Source: Lotus japonicus
Lineage: Eukaryota; Streptophyta; Magnoliopsida; Fabales; Fabaceae
DNA length: 64,000 nucleotides
Direction of reading: 5' to 3'
Assembly: GCF_012489685.1 (NCBI RefSeq)
Contig: NC_080044.1
Coordinates: forward strand, 72,960,732 to 73,024,731
Under the pieces are notes generated by a model. The model ran no database searches. It was not told where the DNA came from and saw only the letters and a list, made by a program, of their open reading frames with translations. Positions 1 to 11,534 of this stretch are shown piece after piece; within the stretch, counting starts at the first letter, position 1; each line of letters starts with the position of its first letter. The position numbers and the translations under genes were made by a program.

Positions 1-82
1 AGTGTAATATATCAATTCTTATTATGTCTTGATCACCCTTGTTTATGCCTTGTTTGTGTGTTGGGTATGCATCATTGAACAG

Positions 83-2907
83 ATTTTCCCTACCCGTGAT
101 GATCTTATCAATTGGGTTCATGGAATTGCGATTGAAAATGGATATGTTGTGTTGATCACAAAGTCAGATAGCGGTGGGAATGGAAGCAGAAAAGCTTATG
201 TCATGTTGGGGTGCGAGAAGCATGGTAAGTATGTTCCCTACAGAGACCCTGACCTTGTTGAAGGAACGAGAACACAAAAGACAGAATGTCCTTTTAGACT
301 AAAAGGACGACCTATGAAAAATGGCATAGATAGAGATTGGCGGCTAAAGGTGATGGAAGGTACACACAACCATGAACCAGCTAGGTCACTACTTGGCCAC
401 AATTTTGTTGGTCGTCTAAATTCCGAAGAGAAGGAGCAAGTGGAAAAAATGTCAAAGAGTTGGGTTCCACCGAGAAAGATGCTGTTGACTTTGAAGGAAA
501 ACAATCCTTTAAACTTGACTACCATATCTCAGATTTATGGTGCTTGCAAGAGGTTAAGAAAATCCCTCCGCGGGTCATTGACAGAAATGCAACACTTGTT
601 GAAGAAGTTGGACGGTGACAAGTACGTCCACTTTGAAAGACATGAGCCTGGATCGGAAGTCATTATGGATGTATTTTGGGCTCATCCAAATGCTATCAAA
701 CTGTTCAACACATTTCCATATGTAGTGATTATGCATTGCACATACAAGACAAACAAATATAAAATTCCATTGCTTGAGATTGTTGGACTGACTTCCACAG
801 ATAAGACATACTCCATAGCCTTTTGCTACATTGTTAATGAGGGCACAGATGACTACGTTTGGGCACTGGAGTGTATGAAGTCTCTATTAGCTGATCAAGC
901 CATGTTGCCTAAGGTGATTGTTACTGACAGGGATCTTGCCTTATTGAGTGCTGCTAAGCAAAGCCTTCCCAACACCAGCCATTTATTATGCTTGTGGCAC
1001 ATCAACAAGTGTGTTTTGGCAAAGTGCAAACTCTATGTTGGTACAGATGATTTTGCTGAATTGGTTATGGGGAAGTGGGGAGAGGTGGTGGATGCTGCAA
1101 CAGTTGAAGAATTTGAAGTTCAATGGATGCAATTGTTTAATATGTGCAAGGACAAATACAGCAACTTTACCTCCTATTGTTCTACTACATGGTTGGTCCA
1201 CAAGGAAAAATTTGCCAAGGCATGGACAAATCATGTGATGCACTTTGGAACAACAACAAGTAACAGGTACAAAAATTATATGAGCTTAATTTATGCCTTG
1301 TTATATGTTTTTCATTTGATAGATTGTTTACATTGGAGAGTTAATAAGATATCTGTTTGTTGTTTGCAGGGCTGAGGGTGCACATGCCAGTTTGAAGAAG
1401 ATGTTGCGGGATTGCAAGGGTGACCTAGCCACTTCTTGGGATGCGTCGCATAGTTTGACATGTAATCGACATACTGAAATATTAGCATCGTTTGAGCGCA
1501 GTATTCACAGAATTGATCACATTTTCATGTTCCCATTTTACACAAATATTAGAGGATTTGTGTCAAACAAATGCCTGCAGCTCATCGACGATGAACATAT
1601 AAGAATGAAGTCCTACGGCGGATGCGATTGCTTGTTGAGAGAGACTCATGGACTACCTTGCGGTTGTGAACTTGCAGGTCACCGGTCAACCACTCTCTTG
1701 TCAATTAATTCTATTTGTTATTGAAAGTGACACTTTTGTGAACTTGCAGGTTATGAAAGAATTCCATATGAGTCAATTCATCCATTCTGGAAGAGACTGA
1801 GTTGGGAGCATGTACCTGAACCTGTTGCAGATACTATCAGCAACCATATTTGCGGCATGAACCATGGAGATATGCAACCAGAAGTTGAGGCATTGACACA
1901 TTATTTCAGTTCTTTGGATACTAGAGGGCAGAGTATGGTAAGGAGGAAGCTTCAAGCTATCTATTGTTCTGAAAGCAGTTCACTTTGTACTCCTGAGGTT
2001 CAGATAAGGTCCAAGCGCACTCTTAAGGCGAACGAAAGAAAACCACCCAAGGTTAAAGCAATAGGATCCTTGACTCGTGATCCTTCAGGTTTTGAGCATG
2101 TTGATAGGGAGATCAAAGAGGCAAAGAAGGCTTCGCAACCACCAAAGAAGAAGAAGCGTGTTAAGAAGTCTGATACAAGCTATTTCATGGGTCATTTTCC
2201 ATCCTTTTTCCACCCATATATACACACAGTTCAGAATGTTGAGGACGATGGTAACTGTGGCTATAGAGTCATTGCTGCATTACTGGGACTACCATCAGGT
2301 GAGGAAGGTTGGCCATGTGTTAGGGAAGCGTTGATAGACGAACTTGAACGACACAGAGGATTGTATGATGAAATGTGGTCCAGACATGTGGTTAATGCCT
2401 TACATTCTCGACTCACTCTTCCTCCTGGTCATCCGGCTACCGAGGATAAATGGATGCAACTGCCAGAGATGGGATACCTTGTAGCAACCAGGTTCCAAGT
2501 GGTTTTCATATCCATCTCTTCTCAGGGTTGTTGGTCATACCTTCCACTAAGAGGAGAAGGTCCACCTCCTGTACATCGTGTTATAGCTGTTGGTCATGTG
2601 ATAAATCACTTTGTACAGGTATTTTTTTATTGCGTACACTAATATCCAGTTTGTGAATTAATTTGTTGTATTTGTAAGTTATCTAATTTTATTGTTATTC
2701 TCTATAATGTAGCTCCATCTAACTCCTGGACATTCTATGCCGCCAATTGCTCTCCAGTGGGAACGGTATGTTGATCCTATATCAGTAAGCTGGTGCGTCC
2801 CATATGTTACACGTTTACACAGGTTCACATCAGAATTGGAAGCTTGGTTTGTTACTTTTGGTGTTCCTCTTAGTCACCAAAGCTATGTAGACATCACCAC
2901 AGACTGA
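83..2907 (+). CDS. MULE transposase (FAR1-like) fused to OTU cysteine protease domain, 5' end uncertain
   Basis: Exons 83-1266, 1370-1677, 1750-2618 and 2713-2907 join in frame without a stop (about 850 residues). The open frame extends up to 29, but an AG at 81-82 precedes the conserved start of the family sequence, so 29-82 is probably intron and the true start lies upstream. Order: FAR1-type zinc-binding region, MULE transposase core with motifs TYKTNKY, VTDRD and LLCLWH, SWIM-like cysteines CDC and PCGC, a lysine-rich segment KKKKRVKK resembling a nuclear localisation signal, then an OTU domain with DDGNCGYR and a later NHF, giving the catalytic Cys and His. The expected first catalytic Asp (before CTYKT) is His at 734-736, so the transposase may be inactive although the frame is intact. 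Confidence 0.85.
1678..1749 (+). other. Short intron flanked by 16-bp direct repeats in the transposase gene
   Basis: The 72-bp intron has the 16-bp repeat TTGTGAACTTGCAGGT at its donor (1664-1679) and its acceptor (1736-1751). Each copy contains AG|GT, so splicing leaves one copy and restores the frame. Inference: a recent intron gain from a short insertion or break-repair event. Confidence 0.6.
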
Positions 2908-3213
2908 CACCACACTTTGTGTAATATTCATTTGTAAACGCTCTGTAATATTAATCTGATGGGCCTTGCCCTTATGTTGTTCATTGCTGCTTTTAATAAT
3001 AGTAATTTGATGGTCATTGGTATATTGATGGGCCTTATGTTACTTATCTTGCCTTTCATTATTCACGGTGTAGTTATACAGGTTATTTTTCATTATAAGA
3101 GTCTAAACATAATAGGTGGAAATAGAAAGCGTGGTTAATATAAAAAGAGTCCATACAATGTCGTCACATGTCATAATATAAAAGTACACAAAAAAATATA
3201 TACAAATATACAG

Positions 3214-5458
3214 TCACTCGCCCCGACCCCTACCGCCACCCCTCCGACCTCTAGGTCCACGAGCTCTGCCTCCACGAGCGCCCTCTGCAGGTGCACCCTC
3301 TCCACGGGCTCTGCCTCCACGGGCTCTGCCTCCACGCGCTCTACCTCCACGACCTCTGCCTCCTGCAGCTCCAGCTCCTCGGACAGCAGCAAAGGCTACT
3401 CCCTGGGTACCGATGAATGCGCTGGATCTAATAAGATTCAGCGCCCTCTCAGTGAGGGATCGGGCATGCGTGCCAACTGCAAGAGCATCTGGCACCTCCA
3501 GTGACTGCTCCAACAAGTCCACGACCCGACGCACAACCGTCTGCAAAAATAATGTACATAAATGTGAGTGTACAAATAAAATATCATGAACAAAAAATCA
3601 CAATTGCATGAAAAATAAAATTCAAACTTACCACAGCACTGAACTCCTCCCTCCTATCATCAGGGATGATGAACCGATGGGACACACCGCCATACCACCT
3701 CATGTACTCCTCCACAGCCTCTCCCGAATGAGTAGCAGGGATCCCCTGAGGGCGCAGGTGCGGCACAAAATCAGCATAGGCAGCATCTGCGGTCTCAGCA
3801 AGGGACCCAGTCGTCTGGATCTCGGAGGGGTGTCGAGGGACATCCTGGATGTAGCCAAACTGGCGCAGAACCCTCTCTGGTAGATGTCGTCGAACAACAC
3901 GGCCAAATGGCGTCCGGATGTAGCCAGAATACATGGCCCTCTGATCCCGTGGTCGATGAGCCCGATGGTCCTCAAATGGGGTCCATATAATGTCATCCAC
4001 CGTCAGCTCATCGAGCATGACTCGCCTCTCATCGAGGCCTGCATGCCCGACCCGGGACATAACCCACCGCCGCGCCCTAGGCTGGTCCTGCGAGTACTCC
4101 GGATCCGCCCTCCGGATAATGACGCGATCAGAAAGGTACTCGTAGGCCCATCCTAGCAAGAGTGAGCTGAAACCTCCCATCTGGGCCGTCCCCCTCCTGG
4201 ACGCTCGATCAAGCTGGTCGTACAACGTAGCGAGCGCAATCGCGCCCCACGCGTACTCGGACACTCGACCGAGATCCTGCAACATACCTATCCAGTAGAC
4301 GGTCGTGTGGTATCCACCGCTCTTGCTAGCAAAGAGCGTCGCGCCTAGCTGGTTCACCAGCCAAATCCGTGCAGCGTCCTCATATCGGTGCTCTACAATG
4401 AAATGAATTGAGTTAACAGTTAATAACAATACAATAATAATAGATACTATTTAATCAAGTAATAATTAAGACATACCCTCCAACGCAGCATCATACAGGG
4501 TCTGCAAGACCCCAAAGCGAATAGTCTGGCTCCTGTTCTTATCAAACTCAGCATGATAACGAGCAACAGATCCTCCCATCAACTCAGCACATAGCGCTGC
4601 ACACTCGTCCCTCTCCCCCCTCCCAGGCGTATAGAACCTCGACCCCATTGGGAGATGGAGAAGAGCCGACACGTCGTCCAGGGTGATGGTCATCTCCCCA
4701 AACGGCATGTGGAAGCTACTAGTCTCCTCATGCCATCGCTCCACAAGGGCCAAAATGAGGCCTGCATCTGTCTCCGAGTAGCTGCACCAGGGTAGCTGAT
4801 GAAGACCCGTCTGCTCAATCAACTCTCGAACCCTCCTGTGACTGTCTGAATCACCATCACAAGCAAGGTTCCAAACCTTCCCCCCAGCTGTGGCCACCCT
4901 CAAGTGTCGACGGTCCACATACCGCTCGTCTGTGCGTAGGAGTGCATGCCACGTCCAGGGAGCCTTGTGATCAGCATAATGCGTGAGAAGCGACAGATCA
5001 ACAGGCCCCCCCGGAAACGGCGGCAACCTCTGGATCAGGTCCTCCTCGCCACCCTGAGCCTCTGGCACGACATCAGCATCAACATCAGGAGGAGGAATAC
5101 TATCCTCGTCATATGACCCCTCCTCGCCGGATGACTCCTCGTCGGATGACTCATCGCCGGATGACTCATCGCCGGATGACTCCTCGCCTGATGACTCCTC
5201 GCCTGGTGACTCATGGCGAGGTACCTCAACCATGGGAGACGGCGGAGTAGGAACTCGATCAGTAGGCTCAACTGGAGCTGGAGCTGAAGCCTCTACCATG
5301 GGCGACTGCATAGAATCAACTGGAGCTGGAGCTGAAGCCTCAACCGCGTGAGAGGTCGCAGCATGATCGCCGCGCCGGCTAGAAGCATGTAATCGCCGGT
5401 GTCTATCCTCTGTAGGCCCCGCATCCTCACTAGCTCGAGACCTCTTTCTGTTCTTCAT
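3214..5458 (-). CDS. Plant mobile domain (PMD/MAIN-like) protein of the MULE
   Basis: Exons on the minus strand: 5458-4477, 4392-3632 and 3540-3214, with GTATGT and GTAAGT donors and in-frame joins (689 residues). An upstream GTG at 5464 is in frame, but the ATG at 5458 is the better start. Seen: an N-terminal basic stretch, an acidic Ser/Glu/Asp repeat region (about residues 80-125), then the PMD fold (about 150-560) with the family motif GEMTITLDDVSALLHLPMG and WxxR-type segments, and a C-terminal Arg/Gly tail of repeated RGGRA units. Known: PMD (aminotransferase-like) proteins occur as host MAIN genes and as transposon genes. Its role in transposition is unknown. It converges on the transposase gene, and its Arg/Gly tail suggests nucleic-acid or histone contact (inference). 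No break was found. Confidence 0.8.
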
Positions 5459-5464
5459 TCTCAC

Positions 5465-6230
5465 TATATATTCAGAGCAAACATTTTCTAAATAAATTCA
5501 CTGAATAAATTATACTCGCTCAATTACTAAATTTCTCAATTAAATCTCTAAATAAAATCACTAAATAATTCACGATGTTTATAACTAAATTAAAAACATT
5601 TTATAAATTAACTAAGCTAATTAGATTAGGTTTTATAAATAAACTAAGCTAATTATATTAAGTTTTATAAAAACATTTTATAAATTAAGTTTATAACTCT
5701 AAACAGACACAAAATACGGAACATTAAGTTTCATATCCAATACGGAACATTAAGTTTCATATCCAATACGGAACATTAAGTTTCATATTGAATACGGAAT
5801 ATTATGTTCCGTATCGAACCAGAACTCCATTAACGACATTGCATGATTGGAACTCGCCCCAAAGACCAATTTATACAATTTCAGCCAACCTAACATCTAC
5901 TTAAGCATAAATCGACTATCCTAGGGTTGAAAGATTCCATAATTTCAAGTTAAATGGTGAATTCAAGTTGAAATCCAAACTTACTTACCTCTAGGTTCAA
6001 TGCAATGAATGGGGAGAATGGGGTTGATGATGGAGACGATGGTACCCTGTCCAGATGATGATTGAAGCAAGGAGAGCGTCGGTCTCGAAGATTGCAGAGC
6101 AAGGGTTGGGAATGGTTTGGAGCGCTGAAATGGGTTTTGAAAAAACCCCTGTCGATTACATAGTAATATAATACGGAACTTTATATTCCGTATTGAATAC
6201 GAAATTTAATATTCCGTATTCTTGTAAAGG
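5465..6230. repeat. MULE subterminal region with 26-bp tandem repeats and palindromes
   Basis: Three near-identical 26-bp units beginning AATACGGAACATTAAG start at 5713, 5739 and 5765, followed by a partial, palindromic unit. Similar TACGGAA/TTCCGTA palindromes recur at 6170-6225. Such arrays near transposon ends usually bind the transposase (known for Mutator-type ends, inferred here). No coding sequence was seen. Confidence 0.6.
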
Positions 6231-6393
6231 AGGTTTTTCCGTAATTTCCCCACTTTAAGTGGGGCGCGGAGCCCCATAAGGGGCCCCAAACCCAACTCTC
6301 CCGGGTGTTTCCTGTTCCTGATAAGGGGTTTTTGCAGGGTTTACTCTCTCTCTTTCTCTCTGTTCTCTCTTCCTCCTTCCAATTCCTACACAA
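6230..6393 (+). promoter_or_regulatory. RNR small subunit promoter-proximal and 5' leader region
   Basis: Between the MULE subterminal repeats and the RNR2 start codon lie a short hairpin (CCCCACTT/AAGTGGGG, 6248-6264), a GC-rich stretch and a CT-rich tract at about 6343-6380 typical of plant 5' leaders. No clear TATA box or E2F-type site was seen, so the original promoter may have been displaced by the insertion. Confidence 0.35.
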
Positions 6394-9300
6394 ATGGGGT
6401 CTCTGGAAAATGGACCAGCACGCAAAGAAACCAAACAACAACTTGTTCCTGCGCAAACGGAACACGAACATGAACAGGAACCGATACTCATGGAACAAAC
6501 TCAGAGGTTTTGCATGTTCCCCATTCGCTACAAGCAAGTTTGGGAGATGTACAAGAAGGCTCAAGCCAGTTTCTGGACCGGTACTTCATTTTCCTTTCTT
6601 GCTAAATTTGTTCCACAATCCAAACTCCTCTGTTTTTTTCTGAATTTTATCTCTGTTGAGTGATGATTGCACTTTTTTCTTTTCCTCTATACATGAGAAT
6701 TCAAGATAATACTAATAAGTAATCACTTGGCCTATTTCAATTTCCAATTATATGTGGGCAAATGATTAAATTTAGCATAATTAACCTTGTTCCTCTACAA
6801 ATGATTAAATTTAGCATAAATTTAGCACAATTATTTAAATTACACATGTACCATGCCATATCTCTTCACTTTAAATAAGTTACTTTGTTCCTTTCTAGAA
6901 TGTATCCTCCCACAACAATTAACCTAGTGAAAGAATGAATGATTCCTTTGTTTGTTTTTTGTCAATAATTGAGTGATTTTTTTCTTCCTGTCACCTTTAT
7001 TTGAAACTTGAATATTATATGGGTGTGTGTAACTAACATTCCATATGCAGCCAATTGAATATTCACAATGAATTATCACACACATGTATCACAACTGGAA
7101 GTAGAATATCTTTCCTGTTTTTTCCAGTCTCTATATCTCATCTTGCAGTTTGTTGAGGGAAATTTCAATTTCCTGATTTCAATCACCATTCTGTCCATTC
7201 ATATACTGCATAAAGATGATACTGAATTTCTAACCATTAATTTGAACATTTTAAGATGTATTCGTATGTAATTAAATCATATTTCCCCTGTTTTTCTTGA
7301 AGGTATCTGATGAAATTTATTTTCCCCTTCTAAACACAGTTTAGTGGCTACTATTTATATAAAACAAAATATAATTTTGACTTTTGAGTATGAACTCACC
7401 CGAGGCTTCGAGTGAAGATAAAGGTGTTCAAGATGCTTATAATTTTGAACTATATGGTCACTCTAATTTCTTTTTCAAAATCAGCCATTATCGGAAACCA
7501 TAATTGAGCCCTGCTATGTCCATGTGGTTGGTTGGATTAAGCATAGCCTTTATTTTTTTCACTCAATTTTAATAACTCACATATTTGTTGACAGCTGAAG
7601 AGGTTGATCTCACCTATGATGTACAACATTGGGCGACCTTGTCTAACTCTGAGAAGCACTTCATTACACACGTCCTAGCTTTTTTTGCTGCATCTGATGG
7701 AATCGTCTTGGAGAATTTGGCTGCTAGGTTTTTGAACGATGTTCAAATTCCTGAGGTAGTATCATAAGCCTGTGTTTTTTTGCTTACTCTCTAATATTTG
7801 TTGCATTAACTATGCATTTAAGTTAACAATTAGTTCTTATATTTGTGACTGTTTTCATTCTGTCACATACTACTCACATGCATTAGATACTTGCTAGAAT
7901 AAAAAATAGTAGTGGGATGTGGTGCTTCAGCACACTTTGAGTTGTATGTCTATTCTTCTTTTCTAGGAGGAGGGGTTTGAATTTTCATATTAGTATTGTT
8001 GTAACTTAACTTTTCTTTTTCAAATTTTCATTTCTTTTATGCAAGACCTTTTGTATTTTGTCCCTTCCTTTTCACACTAAGAAACATCGGGGGAGGGGGT
8101 ATCTTGTATTTCAATTGCTTGTTGCAAGAATTGTCATTGTTTTTATGATTGTTATTCATTTTCTTTTCAGCATTTCATGTGTTAAACTTCTAGCTTAGCA
8201 TTTAACCATCGGACTATAATTATTGACAGGCTCGGGCATTCTATGGCTTTCAGATAGCAATGGAGAATATTCATTCTGGTATAGCTTTATAGTTGAAGTC
8301 TTCTTCTCTTCCTTAGCATAATATTTTCCTATTGCCTGATTTGAGGTTTTGTTTTTGTCAGAGATGTACAGCTTGCTGTTGGAGACACTTATCAAAGATT
8401 CAAGAGAGAAGCATAGATTATTCAATGCAATTGAAAATCTGCCTTGTGTTGCAAGGAAGGCGGAATGGGCATTGAATTGGATTAATAGGTTACATTTAAT
8501 CCTAATTGCGCTCTGAATAGCCTCTGAAATGGGCCTGTTAAAATCAATGCAGTAGTAAAAACCTGGCTGTTTTGAGAAATCAACTGGTCTAATGGGCCAG
8601 CCTTCGAGGCCAAAATACCTTGGAAAAGCTAGCCCTGATAAAATAGGGTAGGCCCATTTGGGTCATTTGCTTATGTTTGGCATATACATGTATGAGCAAT
8701 GTATACTGAGCTGGAATTGGATCATTGCATGTGACATGACAATGTTGAGTGGAACATTGTATCTATCTCTCTCTTCATAAGTATTCACAGCTTCCTACAT
8801 ATTTAATACATATGAAGAGAGAGATGGACACAATTTCAACATCAGATCCTGATCCGAGTTACCTTAGTCCGACTTTTCCATAAAGCCATTGAAGTTTTGA
8901 GTCTATATTTGTGTTTAAGGATACCGTGTCTTATGAGCTTATAGTTTTTACTATAAACATCTTGATGGAGGGCTTTTAGGATATAACAGGTTATCCTGTG
9001 AATGAGTTTTTAGTTTTTTTATATTCAACATCCATTTACTCCATATTTCCGTGAATTATGATCACAAACCTGGAGGGTATTTTACTTTTTGGTCTGCTAT
9101 GTTTTGTGCAGTTATCTGCCCTTTTTTGTGTTACTGAGTTTTGCTTCATATTTTTCAAAAGGGAACATAGAAACTACTTTCTAATAACTTCTTGTATTAT
9201 CTGGGCTACAGTTCCACTTCATTCGCGGAGAGACTTGTTGCTTTTGCATGTATTGAAGGGATATTTTTCTCCGGAAGGTAGTTATCTCATGAAAATGAAG

Positions 9301-10255
9301 CTCATAGGCTTTTACTTGTTTCTTCACATGAGTTAAAATGAGTCTTGTCTTATTTTCCGTGTAACTTTCTTGTTTCTCACTTGGTGTTTGCTCGCAGCTT
9401 TTGTTCCATTTTCTGGCTTAAGAAAAGAGGATTGATGCCTGGTCTCACATTCTCAAATGAGCTAATCTCTAGAGATGAAGGCCTTCACTGTGATTTTGCT
9501 TGCCTTCTATACAGGTAGTGTTGACTTTTTTTCATTAATGCATTCTAACTAGAATGAAGATGTAAGGATGTAATGTTCTCTCATTTGTTGCCTGCAGCTT
9601 GTTACAGAGGCCACTAGATTCTGAGCGGGTTCATCACATCGTACATGAAGCTGTTGAAATTGAGACGGAGTTTGTCTGTGAGGCCCTTCCTTGTGCATTG
9701 ATTGGCATGAACTCGACGCTCATGAGCCAGTACATAAAATTTGTTGCTGATAGGCTATTGGTATGTCGCTAATAAGTCTTGTTTTGTGGTAACATGGGAA
9801 GGGAAGTTGATTCTCTCCAATTGCTTCCTTCTACATTAATTCTCCCATGGTTGGTTAACTGCATTTCTTTTCTCCCTTTCAGGTTTCCTTGGGCTACCAA
9901 AAAAAATACAATGTGGAAAACCCCTTTGATTGGATGGAGTTCATATCTTTGCAGTGAGTATTTTATAGATATGGTTGATGCCATTATTTCTACTTTATCA
10001 TTTTTGGAAGATTGATTTGAGTTCACTGTGTACTCCTTGTTTATGCTTTTTTTTCAAAAATAATGCTTTTGAATGTATCTTATTTGTGTTAAATGCAATG
10101 TCTGATCCCCTGTTACATAATCTACCTCATGATTGAGCAGAGGAAAGGCAAACTTTTTTGAGAGAAGGGTGGGTGAATATCAGAAGGCATCTGTAATGTC
10201 AAGCCTCCAAGATGCTGGGAAGAACTTTGTTTTCAAGCTTGATGAGGACTTTTAG
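6394..10255 (+). CDS. RNR2: Ribonucleoside-diphosphate reductase small subunit (R2)
   Basis: Nine exons with in-frame GT..AG joins: 6394-6580, 7595-7755, 8230-8278, 8362-8488, 9212-9277, 9398-9514, 9598-9760, 9883-9953 and 10141-10255; 351 residues, slightly longer than usual because of an N-terminal extension rich in Gln, Glu and His. The R2 subunit houses the di-iron/tyrosyl radical cofactor needed to reduce ribonucleotides to dNTPs in the cytosol. By family alignment the iron ligands are D97, E128, H131, E190, E224 and H227 and the radical tyrosine is Y135, all present. The C-terminal FKLDEDF tail matches the peptide that docks on the large subunit. The gene looks functional. Substitutions in otherwise invariant plant stretches (IAMEN for IAIEN, residues 140-155) make it a divergent paralogue. 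Confidence 0.93.
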
Positions 10256-11429
10256 TCATCTATTTTGGGTATCAAAAATTTTGTTTACTATTTTTCTCAG
10301 TAATATATTTATTCCACAGATATTATTAAGTGGTTCTTATCTGGAATCTTCAATCAAATCACTTGTATAATATTTTCCTTTCTATTGTTCAAATGCTTAT
10401 GATGTAATATTTTTAATGGTTGCCATGAAGGCCTGCATACTATTTTCTATCTTAAAGAAGTCCTAGTAATAATCGATATTATATATATATATATATGGGA
10501 AATGTTAACTTATTCCCATTTGATTTTGTGAATGAGTAAGTTAGCAAACAACACCTTTTTATTTGGACAAAAAACCCCAACGCCCTTTTCTTTAAACCAA
10601 ATTCAAATGAAAGTTAAATTCAAATTTCATTTTCTCTCTCATCAAATTTTATTTGGACAAAAAACTCCCACGCCCTCTTCTTTGTGTCTATGATGTTTTC
10701 CATCTGATTAAGGTGGTGGTTGAAGACAAGGAAAAAACACTTCACTGCTCATTTGTTCTGCTATGAATCATTTCTACCTGACAACAGCTCTGCTCAGAGC
10801 AGAAACAAAAGCGAAAAATAAATTGGTCAACCAAGGGAATTCAAACATTCTATACACGTTCACCATAGGAATTCAAATTGCATTTGTCGGAAGAATAGTA
10901 GGCAAATATATAATATAATTCACAAAACAAATAAAAGTCAGATATATATGGTGTTTACAAAAGAAAGGTCGTTCATGATGTCTATAAAGTGGTGATTGAC
11001 AAGTAAAAGAAGCCTCTTGGATCAGTCTCAAAAAATGGTCAAATTAAGCTTCTACAAGCCCATAAATTTCACACCAAATAAAATTACAACTATTACTTGC
11101 ACACGCATTTTCATTTCCATCTTATTTTCACAACTAAATTTTTCTTTTTTTTATTTTACATCATCAATCATATCTCTCATTTGTTAAAGTTATTTTATTT
11201 TTATCTCTCCCAATGTGTAAGGTGAAATTTAACTTTTGAGTGTCAATGTATAATTTTCCAAAACATTAACAAAACTTGAGCCGAATTTGAGAGAGAGCAC
11301 ACCAATACAAGCTTTTGCCTCATTTAAAAAAAAAATTGGACAAAAGGAAATTGTAATGCATAAAGCTCTTTATTTGTTTGGTTAGTTTTTTTTTGTGTAT
11401 GACATTTATCTTCGAATGGAAGCAATTAA
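10256..11429. other. Intergenic, AT-rich; short direct repeats only
   Basis: It holds a (TA)n run at about 10480-10495 and a roughly 90-bp direct duplication whose copies begin TTTATTTGGACAAAAAACYCC at 10557 and 10648. The RNR2 3' UTR lies at the start. No gene was recognised. Confidence 0.5.
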
Positions 11430-11530
11430 GTTGGGTTAGCTCAAATTGTAAGAGTTAGGAGATATAAGAACTGGATGAGTTGAAGGGTGAAGAGTCCTGG
11501 TTCGAACTCGAAAATACTAATTTACTAACA
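11430..11530 (+). repeat. tRNA-derived SINE-like fragment
   Basis: A box A-like TTAGCTCAAATTGTAAGAG (11436-11455 region) is followed about 60 bp later by a box B-like GGTTCGAACTC, the layout of a tRNA-derived SINE head. No clear tail or target duplication was found. Confidence 0.4.
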
Positions 11531-11534
11531 TTAG

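Larger units (their letters stand above)
1..6290. mobile_element. Mutator-like element (MULE) with transposase-OTU and PMD genes, left end outside window
   Basis: Seen: a transposase-OTU gene (+) converges on a plant-mobile-domain gene (-) with about 300 bp between the stop codons, followed at 5465-6230 by AT-rich DNA with 26-bp tandem repeats and small palindromes built on TACGGAA, typical of MULE subterminal regions. Known: PMD and OTU/Ulp1 domains both occur in plant MULEs. Inferred: both genes ride in one element whose right end lies between about 6225 and 6290. I could not fix the terminal inverted repeat or target duplication because the left end is missing. Confidence 0.7.

Noticed and set aside
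7068..7271. 67-codon frame between RNR2 exons
   Set aside because: It lies wholly inside intron 1, is AT-rich and has no family resemblance.
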